This document shows, piece after piece, positions 12,776-38,100 of a stretch of DNA of 64,000 bases. The notes under the pieces were generated by a model that was given only the letters and a program-made list of their open reading frames with translations, was not told the origin of the DNA and made no database searches. How positions within the stretch are numbered: position 1 is the stretch's first letter; every line of letters begins with the position of its first letter. The stretch spans positions 179,268 to 243,267 of the forward strand of contig JH152799.1 of assembly GCA_000226015.1 (NCBI GenBank), written 5' to 3'. The stretch comes from Mnemiopsis leidyi. Its lineage: Eukaryota; Ctenophora; Tentaculata; Lobata; Bolinopsidae. A program made the translations under genes and the position numbers.

Positions 12776-13739
12776 GGCAAAAGGGTCATATAGTTTAGTG
12801 AGTTGGGCAATTGGCGCCAATGGATTCACTCAATGGATGCTCCATTGGGCATTGGTGCGATACTCCCCTCACAATCACCGATCCATGGAGCTATTGGATC
12901 ATTTGGAATTCCAATGGCGAAGATAGTGCCAGTGGACAGTGGTGCCTATTGCAAAATAGAGCCAATTGCGCTTCATTGCAGGCAATGGCGACGATTGTGC
13001 CATAAATCCTAATGGAGACAAGGACCATTCATTGCGACAATCAGCAAATGATTATACTGATGTACCGGCAATAGTGCAAATGGCAACAATGATGACAATG
13101 GCGATAATGATGTCATATCGCCAATGGCAATTATTGTGATAACTAATAAAGCTTGGTACCCTCGTTATATTGCCGTCTTGTTTGACGGCGTCCATGATTG
13201 CTGACAATGGCGACAGTGGCGCCATTTGCTCCACTGTCGCTATTTTCACAATTTGCACCTGCAATGCACCATTGTCGCCACTGCAAAAATAGCAGCATTA
13301 TTGTTTTCTGATTGGCTGCATTGTCGCCAATAATTGCCATTGTCACCAAGAGAATTTATCACACAACTGTCGCCATTGGCGCCACTGTAACCAATGAATC
13401 GCTATTGGTTCCATTATCGCATTGAGACCACTGGAACAATTGTCGCCATTGGAACTCCAAATGATCTATTCACCCTGAGTGGTGATTCTGAAGGGAGTAT
13501 CGCCATCGAGTGAATCCATTGGTTCAATAATAATGGATCCAATGGTTGCCAATTGCGATCGCCATTGGCGCCAATGGAACATCCATTTGTTCCACTGAAT
13601 TGATTCATTGGCGTCAATGGAACATCCATTTGTTCCACTGAATTGATTCATTGACACCAATGTAACATCCATTTGTTCCACTGATTGGATTCATTGGCGC
13701 CAATGGCACCAATTGCCCCAATCACCAAACTCTTCTACC
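12776..13739. mobile_element. foldback-type DNA element with long inverted repeats and 8-bp flanking duplication
   Basis: The two ends are long diverged inverted repeats. The left reads GTTTAGTGAGTTGGGCAATT; the reverse complement of the right reads GTTTGGTGATTGGGGCAATT. Further in, both arms carry GGATTCACTC, GCGATACTCCC, AATCACC, ATCATTTGGA and TTCCAATGGCG in the same order. The middle is crowded with CCAATGG, CATTGTCGCC and GGCGCCAATGG words in both orientations. AAAAGTCG occurs immediately outside each end (12768-12775 and 13740-13747), which fits an 8-bp target-site duplication as made by hAT-like transposases. No transposase is encoded, so it would be non-autonomous. Open frames here follow the repeats. 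Confidence 0.72.
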
Positions 13740-13747
13740 AAAAGTCG

Positions 13748-14678
13748 AAATATATTAAATGTTGGCACTAAAACAGTGGTTTGTTGTTGAACAACTTTGT
13801 GCTTACAATCGATATAATTTATATAATAAGTGTTGTAGACATGAGGAAGCAGCAATAAATCAATAATTGCGGAATTAAGTTATAACTTATAATAAGTTAC
13901 TGAGAATGTAGAGATTGTAGTTGAAATTACTATCATCTAGTGACAGGCAGTAAATGAAGAGTAGAAACAAAAATTTTAGCAGTTTGGCATCCCAATGACT
14001 CCAATACAGCCCTGGTTTTGTATCTATATATTTTTGTTAATGAAAGGCAGAACAATTCTAATTAATCTTCATTAAAAGATGAAACGCTTTCATAACATCA
14101 GCACCTAATAAAGAAAAGATTAGTACTATTTCCTGGAAAATCTGTAGAGTAAACAGTATAAAAACACAAAAACACGGCTCTAGGAAAAAATCGGACACAC
14201 AAAAGGCCTCACCACTCGGGTTAGGTTTTGTTTCTTATGGATTGAACTTTGAGCTGCAACTATTGCAGTTTTTTGATTCTTACCTTCCAAATTAAATTGA
14301 AAAATTCCTTAATCCCCATTCAAAGTTTAATGTCCTCCAAAATCTCACAATCAAAGTGAGCACGAAATAAGTGATAATTTTTCAAATCCGAATGTAAGCT
14401 GTAAGGCTTGAGATGCCAATGCGTTTGCCGTTTATTGCAATTGGACATTCATATAAATTACGGGTACGAAAGTTTCATCGTCACATTAGTAGTCATGAGT
14501 TATGATAACTTAAATCATGGCAATTGAAACTTTAAAGAAATTGATTTCTGATCGGGGCTAAGCGTCAAATCTACGTTCGCATATATTTCAAAAACAGAAA
14601 GCTTAGGTGAGCACTGAGCAACGAAAACATTGAAGTCCAAGTTCTAATCTAACAGCAAGAATTAAAACGAATACTCAC
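13748..14678. other. intron or 3' region of CFAP276-like gene, last exon not found
   Basis: AT-rich sequence downstream (on the minus strand) of the last recognised CFAP276 exon. I looked for the short terminal exon expected from the family and found no convincing one. It may lie further left or be very diverged. Confidence 0.5.
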
Positions 14679-17614
14679 CGATAGCCATTTTGACGCTGTG
14701 GGTAGTGAATCTAGGGAGCATCACGTTTTCTCTGAACTCTGGCTCAACCAAAGTTGGCTTGACAAACTGCACCTCTTTTTTCTTTCGATTCTTCAGTACG
14801 CGTCTAGGGGTGAGACTGGAGTTAAGTCAAGTTTAATGACATATGGCACATAACACTTTATCATTGAATTATAGGGGACAACAATGCTTATTCTTCATTA
14901 TTGTAACAGATATTACTTGCACGCAGGAGGTCTAATTGTAAAGAATGACACTTGAAAATCTGTGTTATGTTTAACGCATCAAAATATCGTTCCTTTTTAT
15001 AAATTGTTTTTTGACAAAAATTCGTTTAAATAGATCCCAATGGGATTGGTGACGAAGATGGCATGGAGGAAAAAGACACATAGCAACTAAAACAACTTGA
15101 CGTTTTTAGTGTTGTTAATGGTACACAGAATAACAGAATTATGAAGCGTTTATCTTAGTATTTACTGAGGAATTCGATGGCCAGCAGTGATGATGGAATA
15201 ATAGATAAATATGTTATATGATAAACACGCAATGAAAATTGAGGACCAAGATTAATATCGAAAGCCATCTGAAAGAAGTTTCACTTTATACTAAGTGGCT
15301 AACAAACAGAATCTATTTTCGGACAAATGTCTGAGTTTTGCTCATAACATGAATGTTTCTAAGGAACTTCTATGTCAAATACTTTCGACACTATTATTAT
15401 ACAAATAATTTGACAAAAACGAACGTGTCAGTTCGAAAAATTTAAAGAAAATGTTCCCTAAGACACATTTTTAAACCTACATGAAGAAACAAACAAAGTA
15501 AATACTTAATCTGAAGTTCATGGGACTTAAAAAGTACTTGTTGCTATTAGGCAACTTCTATAGTTATAATCCCTGGTCAGCCTAAGCGATTTTCAGTTGT
15601 CTTTTTTGGATTGATAACTGGAAAATAGTTACTTTGTAAATCATATTCATATCTCTACAAAGTAGGCTTCAATGCTAGCAATATGAAATGTGACAATGAT
15701 TGTTGCTATCAGTTATTACGAGTAATGCCGCTAAAAGATTCACAGTTCAATTTTTTGGACACTATATCATATTATGGAGAGAGCACCTCGTGTGATAGTC
15801 ATAACATAGAGAGACACGAGCGACCTATAACAATGAAGACAAGTTCACAACGAAGTAGTATTCAGATCACATAATAAGTTTGATATGCAGAGTCCGAAAC
15901 CCTGTATATCTGTAACTTGTGATATAGATACACCAACCGTACTCTATTCGTACTACTCGTGTTGAAGAGGCTATGTTCATGGAGGCATTATTATTCCTGT
16001 TCGGTTGAATTTACTTACTGTTCATGTCGTTAAGATAGAAAGAAGAATGATCCAACTTAATTTACAGCGTACATGGTGAATATTTATCGAGCGTAGCCAT
16101 GACAACTGCTAGTTCTAAGAATCGACTGAAATTGCTGGCACGTTCTAGCACTGAACTTGGTATCGAATTTCTGAACTGGAGTAGGGCTTACTCAATTATT
16201 ATATGCGAGAACCATATTAGGCTCAATAGTCAATAAGTAATAAATTATCTAGTCGACAGGATATTTGACTGTTACTCTTAGATATATTATGGCGGCAACT
16301 CTTAAATATTAATTATGGCGGTTAGCAAAATTTTATCTTTTTCAATTATCAAATTTTCATCCTGCAGTCTCATGGTGAAAAAAAACTTGCGGATTCTGAG
16401 AAAATTCGCCATAACAAAAATCATTTTATATAATCGCAACAAAATAATTGTTACGGTTTACTAGCAAGGTAATGACTGACGGAAAAACTGCAGTATGTTT
16501 TTTATAACATTGCTGGTGACTGAATATATACGTCCTCTGGGCTTACTGTTAACTCATTACAGCAATTATGTGTAGCATGAGGTTATGATAACGTAGTCCA
16601 CTGTGTATCTAATTGAACCGTGGTCTAATTAAGAAGCTTCTTAGTTATACATGTACTTCTGTACTCAGCTCTGTAGTGCTGCCAGGTGCTGCGAGAGAAG
16701 AAACTGAGTCAAACCAATTAAGGGATTGTTAAACTAGACGGCAATAAAAAACGAACTGTTTAGCTATCTTACATATCGATATAATAGTTGTAAAACTGTA
16801 TATTTTAGACTTACCCGTGATTTCCACCAAGTGTTTCTTGTTGAAGGAGGGTTTCGTTTACGTCGGCCATAAACAAATTGTGGTGGTTGTAACTAGCTTT
16901 GATGATAAAATCCAAGCTATCACGTGGCGCCTGAAAATTTTCCTTTTAAATACAATGCAATTATTGGCACATCTATCAACATTCAATCTGTGCTATTATT
17001 ATCAATCGACATTCAATAGACTGGCAGTTCATGTGCTGTGTGAGACACATGACAAGCAATAATAGGGACACGTTGTTGTACTGCAAGTGTTTTCCACTGA
17101 TCAACTGTATTAACAGTGAACAGTCCAGCATGCTTAATTCTGACAGATCTCCACGTTTAATTTTAGCTATAGCTTGGCGGAGCAACTGAAGTGGTTTTCA
17201 CTTCTCGTGTTTATGGAAAGCTGTGCACGCTTTCAATCTACGAGAGTAATGAATGCAGCTGCATACCTTCGGATCGTAATGCATGACACCCTGACGTCCG
17301 CTGGACAGTGTCTGTGTGCTGTAAAGTCGCTGCCATGGATCTCTCTCTGTACCTAGAGTCTTCTTGTGTAGGGGTCCCTCCAAGGGCGCCTGGGGAAATA
17401 TAGATTGTAAAATTGGCTTGGTCAGCAGTTTTCATCCAACAATTGTAAACGTTTGATAGGATCGACAGACACAAAAAATTAAGAATTCTATGCAACATTG
17501 ATCAGGTAATATTTATTAGAGTGAAAAGTAGTCACTTACGGCCATGGTATCGATGTTTCTACAAAATGTTTTGTCGTTTTCAAATCTTGGATGAGAATAC
17601 GGATATCTACCCAT
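14679..17614 (-). CDS. CFAP276: CFAP276 (C1orf194) orthologue, axonemal microtubule inner protein; 3' end not found
   Basis: Four exons on the minus strand: 17540-17614 (ATG at 17614), 17267-17389, 16815-16930 and 14679-14815, with clean GT-AG borders and matching phases (0, 0, 2, then phase 1 out). The joined peptide reads MGRYPYSHPRF..., then DPWQRLYSTQTLSS, then DSLDFIIKASYNHH, then LLQQETLGGNHG. From memory this lines up with human C1orf194 (EPWCRLSSTPT..., DDLDFHLTALYNHH..., LLHQETIQDTHG). CFAP276 sits inside the doublet microtubules of motile cilia. The fourth exon is lysine-rich (RKKKEV) and ends at MAI plus one base. The short final exon of the family was not located. A 5' leader intron probably ends at 17618. 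The gene is head-to-head with AHCY about 1.2 kb away. Confidence 0.85.
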
Positions 17615-17617
17615 GAC

Positions 17618-18821
17618 CTAGCGGGGAAGACAAAAATATAATCTTATTTAATTCAATGTGACCTTCACTAATTAGAGTTTTACATACAATAACACCTTCA
17701 GTCGCTTCCTCTATTTAAATTGTTTAAAGTATAAACTCAACCAATTGAATCGAGGCTACTACGCTATCCTTACACTAGTACAAGTTCCTAATTCAGATAA
17801 ATTGTAGCGTATTACTATAATCAAATGTTCTTAACATTGATTGCTATCTCGAACTGGTCAACATTGATAAGCAGCTCAAATAGACTACTAAACGTAAAAT
17901 ACTTTCCAAGAAAATATCGAACCGACCTATAAAATTCCATCGATCAAACGAATGACATATGTTATGTTGCCAGACTGCGAGTCAAAGACACCTTGCAACC
18001 ATGCAATAGCGTTTATATTAATGACAAGTCAAGCTGACGTGGGAATCACCGCAGTAATGAGTAATGAGTGCAAAGCAACTGTATAGCGAATAATATCTAT
18101 TGGCCGCGAATGCAGACTCAATTTAAAAGAAAATTCATAAACTCACAGTTGACAGTGTAGCCCTAATTTCAGAAATCTAGAAATTCAAACACTCAAAGGC
18201 AGGTAAAATATACTCAAAGGCACGAATGAGACGAAATCTGGCACATAATAACTCCTAACACATGATAACGGTAAACAGGTAGCCGACAGGCAAATCCAAA
18301 ACATGCAGCAGATAAAACACATGTTAACACATCACGTCGATAAAGAATTGTTAATGGAAACATCCAGTGCCGAAAAATAATGCGCTTGATACGCGGACAA
18401 ATAGCAATACGCTTATGCGCCGCGCGCGGTCAATTTCCAAGTAGATAAACAAAACCATAAAAGAATAAATCAAATTCAGTAATTTTAAAAATAATGTTAT
18501 ATATAATGTTTTAAATTATATAAATTTTTAAAAATTTAAAAATACATTCAAAGTAAAGATTTTATTTTTGAGAATTAAATGTTTATTTTCATAAATCTTG
18601 AGCAGCAAGTTAGATGTAGATTAGATGAGCCGCGCAAGTTACGCTGCCACTGACATAAAAATATTTCGTGATTGCTATGTTTCGCGTTGGATAAAAGTCC
18701 AATTAATTCAATGTGCGATGTCACGGTGCGGTACTATAAAACCTGACATTTCATTGCTCGATTACTGCATCTCTGACATCTATCTTTAACCGAACTCTCT
18801 ACTTCTTTTACCTTTTTAAAC
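17618..18821. other. 1.2-kb intergenic region between two divergent genes
   Basis: Lies between the CFAP276 start (minus) and the AHCY start (plus), so it should hold both promoters. AT-rich; an AAATTTTTAAAAATTTAAAA-like tract is at about 18520-18540, and a GC palindromic patch (GCCGCGCGCGG) near 18420. Confidence 0.6.
18735..18741 (+). promoter_or_regulatory. TATA box of AHCY
   Basis: TATAAAA sits 81 bp before the AHCY start codon. A start site about 30 bp downstream would fall near 18765, giving a leader of about 55 nt that is pyrimidine-rich just before ATG. Inferred from position; not proven. Confidence 0.5.
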
Positions 18822-32703
<13,882 letters not shown>

Positions 32704-35157
32704 AAAACTTGTCGTCCCTTTTATCATTCCGTGTAACGTCCAGCCTATAGCTCTTGGATGTGCTGCGTATCTAGACTGTCAGAGACTGCATGAGTTAAAT
32801 TATAAATTTTTTGTAGAAAAGAGAGTTCGGATGAATTATTTTTATGGATCTGTAATCAATTTTTATCGATTTAATTTCAAGCTTTTATAAAATATTTTTA
32901 GAAGCTGATATGACGTGTTTCTGTTGGTTTTAGGCTCACGCTTAACCGATCGAGGTATTGTCAAATAGCGTGTTATCGATCCTACAAACCCAATGAACAT
33001 GACACAGTGGCTAAAGGAATGAGATTCTCGCAAATGGAGGGCGCGAAGAGCCTTACAATATTATAACCAGATTTCCTCAACGCTTGCAAAGCAAACAAAT
33101 TGACGTTATCCCGTTCCTGCGTGCATTTCTAATGGCCAATATTAGCTAAACAGTAAATTCGCAGCCATTCATATCAGTACATGTCTACAATTGGCAGAGC
33201 ACTTCATGAATGAGTACTGGTATGATAGTGGATCCTAGGAGATGGTGTCCATCAAGCATTGTATTCAGAGGGCTGGACTGTCATGTGCAGTGCGCTTGGT
33301 TGGGTGCGCGCGTTTTCTCAACATTTCGATTGTTGTGATACCAGACTCACGCAGTTCAAAGCTAAGATCGGTAGACGAAACTTAGGACGGTAGACTGATA
33401 TAATCTCGTCAACATATCGAGTTAGCTCGACAGGTTTGACCGGTCATACTGACCACAGTTTCAAAAGACCCTCCGGACAAAACATCCTCGAGACATAAGA
33501 CCCTCCGGACATAACACCCACTACATTCCAGTCGTAGACAGAAGAGCTCGTACGTGATGCGCGCACCATGTCATATAAATGTTTTGTCCTGAGGGTCTTA
33601 TGTCCCCATAAACTATGATTCGATGTTTGATATCTGACCGACCTGTTATCGTTACACTTTGAAGAATAGCTCAATTGAAATAGATATCTAAAATCTGCAA
33701 CATAGAATTAAAAATACTTATTTTTCGTTTGGTCCTGAAATAGATAAGTACAAATACATTGTGTACAAATACATTAGATAACGTACTGAAGTGCCAAAAT
33801 GAGGTTTTAATGGATGCACCAAAACTAAAATTTCAACAAAACGGCCATAGCTCCAGCCTAAATGTATTATTCCTGTCAGTTATGAAGGGATACAGAACAT
33901 GGCAGAGCTACAGATCCTATGGTAGCAGTTTTAACGTATCAACATTCAAACTTGTGGTAAGATTACTTCACGGTTTGACCCATGTAAATTTCAGAATTTT
34001 TGCAAGAAAATTCAACTGTGAACCACGGGAAAGAAGAATACAAAAATGTTCGTGACCTATCAGCAAGAAATACGAGACACAATTCACTGTACAATGTACC
34101 GGCCAACTTCCAAATTGGTTCCAAATATTAACAAGTGGTGCAATGCGCTTCATGTGCAGTAGCCAGTATTAGAACAGTGAAAATAATTAATATTATGAGC
34201 TCTGAGTGGTTTATCAGATAAACAAGTCCCGTTATCCATAAATCAAATCAGCCTAGTGGGCCCTGCAAAGCCTATGGTAAAGCTTTTTTTCAAAGTAGAC
34301 GATAAGATCCACTGTGCTGTCTAGTTGAAGCTATACGATTGGCGGAAATTTGTGAATTGTGCTGATTAAAATTCTTTAATTTTCTCCCAATTTAAGCTTT
34401 TCGGACAGATGTCTGTTCGGAAAAGTTTTCGGTCACCAAGCTATACCAAGTATACACCAACAGCTTAGGGTATGTCAGGCGTACCAGACACTTAAATCTT
34501 CGGCCTCTAGCTTAGACGGACATCGAAATAGACCTAGCCAAGATAATAGTGATGTAATTCGGAGCTCCGACAATTGTGAACCAACTGAAGATAGAAATAG
34601 TTCGTGAAATAAATTCTTTGCTGATACAGGGACGATTCTGATTCAGATCCATGCTGAAACAAATGGATGCATTTATTTCCCTTTTATATTATTGGATGCA
34701 TCCCAATTTGCACAAAATTAAACATTTTGGCAATAATTTGAGCATATTATTCTACTTTCTGTGTTTTAGCAATTAACAAATTTGATTTGTAAACATTTGT
34801 TTTGTAGTGCGCGAGTAAAGTTGTGGCAGCTCTTCAGATCTCATCCATTACAAGCTCTAATTATCGCTTTTACATTACTTGCATACAATTTAAGGTGGTT
34901 ACATTGCCAGGTCTATTTCGCAATACTGATATGGAAATATTGTCTTTAAATTTGGAGATATTATTAAAAAAGCACTGCGACACATTACATTCTCTACACA
35001 AAACTAGTACTCTTACTAAATGATAAAATAAAAAGAATTCAATTACCTGTCAACGAATAGTCAAAATTAAGAAAAATAAATAAAAAGACATCTTTTAAGG
35101 TCTATTCCAGTTTATAACCATTCCAATTTAATATCCGAAGCTAAAAATTAAAAAAAA
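32704..35157. other. gene-free intergenic stretch
   Basis: Between the AHCY stop and the end of the minus-strand gene at 35158. It carries an inverted-repeat cluster at 33463-33606 and a short hairpin near 34400-34430 (CTTTTCGGACAGA..TCTGTTCGGAAAAG). No exon could be supported. Confidence 0.6.
33463..33606. repeat. inverted-repeat (foldback) cluster
   Basis: AAGACCCTCCGGACAAAACAT (33465-33485) is nearly reverse-complementary to ATGTTTTGTCCTGAGGGTCTT (33579-33599). A second, related arm, GACATAAGACCCTCCGGACA, lies at 33492-33511. The result is a foldback with a duplicated left arm, looking like the remnant of a small inverted-repeat element. Confidence 0.7.
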
Positions 35158-38100
35158 CTATTCATCTAAAAGTTTTGCTTTACGTTCTACGGTAAGTTTA
35201 ACCCACGATTTTGCTTGACTTGGACGCTTTCGGGAAGTCGGGAATAGCTTAAAAGTCCGATGCCTGGAAAAAGTTTTGTTCCCAGCACTCTGCAAAATGA
35301 ACTGATGAAGTCTGCTAATGAGCCATCCTTTACAGCCCTCACTGCTAATGTGATAGTAGTTGCACAAATATCGCAAATAAAACTCCTTCTGCACCCACAA
35401 ATCTTCCAACGTAATCAATTTCAACGGGCCGCTCAAAGCAGAGCATGGTCCGGGTTGAGAAGGCTGAGAGTCAGATTGCTCATCGTCAGCATCGGCCACG
35501 TGACTTTGCGTTTTCCGTTTCCGAGACCGCCGTTTGCGTTTCTTTCTGTGTTCGTTTGATAGAGTAGGCGGAGGAACACATTTCCTGATGATTAGTTGAA
35601 GAGATGACCGTTTTCCCCTGGCTGTGCACACGGATTGAACTGACTTTAGCCAATTTGTAGTAGAGAATACGTCATCTGATTGAGGAGTCTCAACCACCTC
35701 TTCGTGTGAAAGTAATAAATCAAAGTTCACATTTTCAGATTTAAAGGAATCAGTCAATTTTTTAATATTTTTAGGTTCCGGTGTGCTTGCTTCGCTTATT
35801 GCCGGCTCATCTTTAGTTGTAGGCTCAAACACGTTATCTGACATTTGTGAGGCGGTGGAAGTGTATTCACCGGCAGAGATTTCCATCCTTTTCTCGCAAA
35901 CCTGGGGCACCTTACTGAACACATCGTTAAACATTTGTCTGAATCCGTTTAATTGAGGTTGTTTCTCGTGATCAGCAGTCTTCTTCGGTTTCCAAATATC
36001 TTCAAAAATAGCACATAAAGCATGTTTTCGTTTAATCTTAGTAGGATTTGAAGCGACATCGTCGTTATCAGTCTGGGAAGAATGTTGAGGTACAGTTAAA
36101 TCCTTTGGTTCTTCAGTTCCCGGTATACTGCTTTCAAGATGGAATGACTTTTCTTCAGACGTTTTGTGGACTTTCGAATTATCAGGCATTTTCAAAAGAT
36201 CGTCATATTCCATCAAATGGTGAAGGGGGACATGTAAGGTCTGCTTTTGCCTAGCTGTTACAACCTTGGATTCCGTTAGTTCTAGAGGAAAATTGTTGGG
36301 CTTTTTACTTCTTGGACAAGAAATTTTGGCATCGTCAGTGGAAAATAAAGAAGATCGGGGGGATGATGCTGGAGCTCCAGGGCCAGGTTTTGTTGGGTCA
36401 GTTCGTTTGAGGGGTTCGATAACAAATCCAGAGTATCTCTTGCATTCTATCCGTCGTCGCTTCGATCGATCTGGTGTAATGCCCTGAAAGGTTAAGAGTT
36501 TTACAAATGTATCTCGAAATAGCCCGGATATAACACACACAAACACACAAGTATCTGATAGGACAAAAGTCCTACCAAATACTGATAAAGAAGGCCCTTC
36601 GGAATGAGGATAAATCATAAAGGATCTAAACAAGAATCAAGATGTCACAATAAAGCCATTAAAACCAGATTACGATGCCAAAATCACGTGGGCCGGCAGT
36701 ACGTGCGCGCACACGCCCGGTAAAATCTCGTGTAAAATATATTCTGTACTATACACAATTTTCGCAGCAGCCGCAAACACACTCCAATCGTTGACTACTA
36801 AAAATGAAAACATTTTGTTTGGCCCTAAAAACTGTTTATCTTGTTAGAGTCTTGTTGGTGTTTTTTTTTTTTTTTTTTTTTGAAAACCCCGAGGGGTACC
36901 ACACCGGGCATTCTAAGCAGTATACAGAATTTATTGTTAAACAAATATACCTAGATTAAAAAAATATATACTAATAGATAAATTACCTGCTTACCTGACC
37001 TACCATGATTAAATCAGAAGAAATTGAATATAAATAGATAAAAGCTGAACTATCACCATGAGCATTGGAGCAGCGACATCAANNNNNNNNNNGAAATTAT
37101 CATAGACTTAAATTTATCCGTTACATAATTGCAGCCTGCAGTTCCATTTCCAAAATATCCGGGGCTTCTCCTGAGAACAAAATAACGAAGTAAATCCTTT
37201 CCTTTATTGCCAGATTCGTTATCTGAGACTATTTAATCGTGATTTTCCTAAAATTTGAGGGGGCTTCGCCCCCAGAACGAAACAGCAAAGCTCAATTTTT
37301 CCTTAATTGCAACAAATTAAACAAAATTTTCTGGAGCTCCGCCCCGAAAAAGTAAAATGTAAAACAAAGACTGGGGGGCTCATAGTAAAGTTTCGCCTCT
37401 AAAGCAAACTAAAGAAAATTTCTCGGTAACTAAAAAGTTTATCTCAAATGATAATCTGCACCCATGCGGATGTACACAGTGTATAGTAGCCGTAAAACAA
37501 GCTGTAGCTGCGAGTTGAGATAGCTGCTGAGATGATAAGCGCTGCTGATAAGGGAGGCACAAATAAGCAACGAAATAAATGCGTGTATGACTGAACTGAA
37601 GTGGATCACGGATGGGAATTACTTTAAGCAAGATTGGGTCGGCTGTAAGGGTCCTAGTGCCCTCGGGGGACCGCAGCCGATGCAAAACACTTTTCAACAT
37701 CAACCAGATACATTCGAACCGTTTTTAGGGAAAAAGTGAATGTTTCTATCTTTGCCAATATCTGGGCATTTTTCCCAAATTTCTGGCATTTTCCCCGATT
37801 TTGTTTCAGATGGAAAAATGTTTTAAAAATTTTTCCAATTACGAGGAATCAAAACTCTCACTATCTGAGCTATATCAAGAGGACCCTGGTTCCAAGTCTG
37901 GTTGATGTCATTTCATTGTACTCACCTTTACGATACTGACTACCGTCTGATAAAGCCAAATTTACACCGAAACTAGGTCTTGGAAATAGGTTTAATAGGT
38001 AGATGTGATTAATTTCGGATGTCAGCTTTAGCCCCCCCCCCCTACAATATTGATTTTTAGAAATTTTGAAAGGGATTATAATCATTCCGGAATGGAGATG

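Noticed and set aside
12803-13681. Several open frames in the CCAATGG-rich region
   Set aside because: All follow the repeated words of the foldback element on both strands and have no protein-like composition.
37380-37703. 107-codon minus frame with SPEGTRTLTADPI
   Set aside because: The phrase recurs in unrelated hypothetical proteins and the region looks like a dispersed repeat; not listed as a gene.
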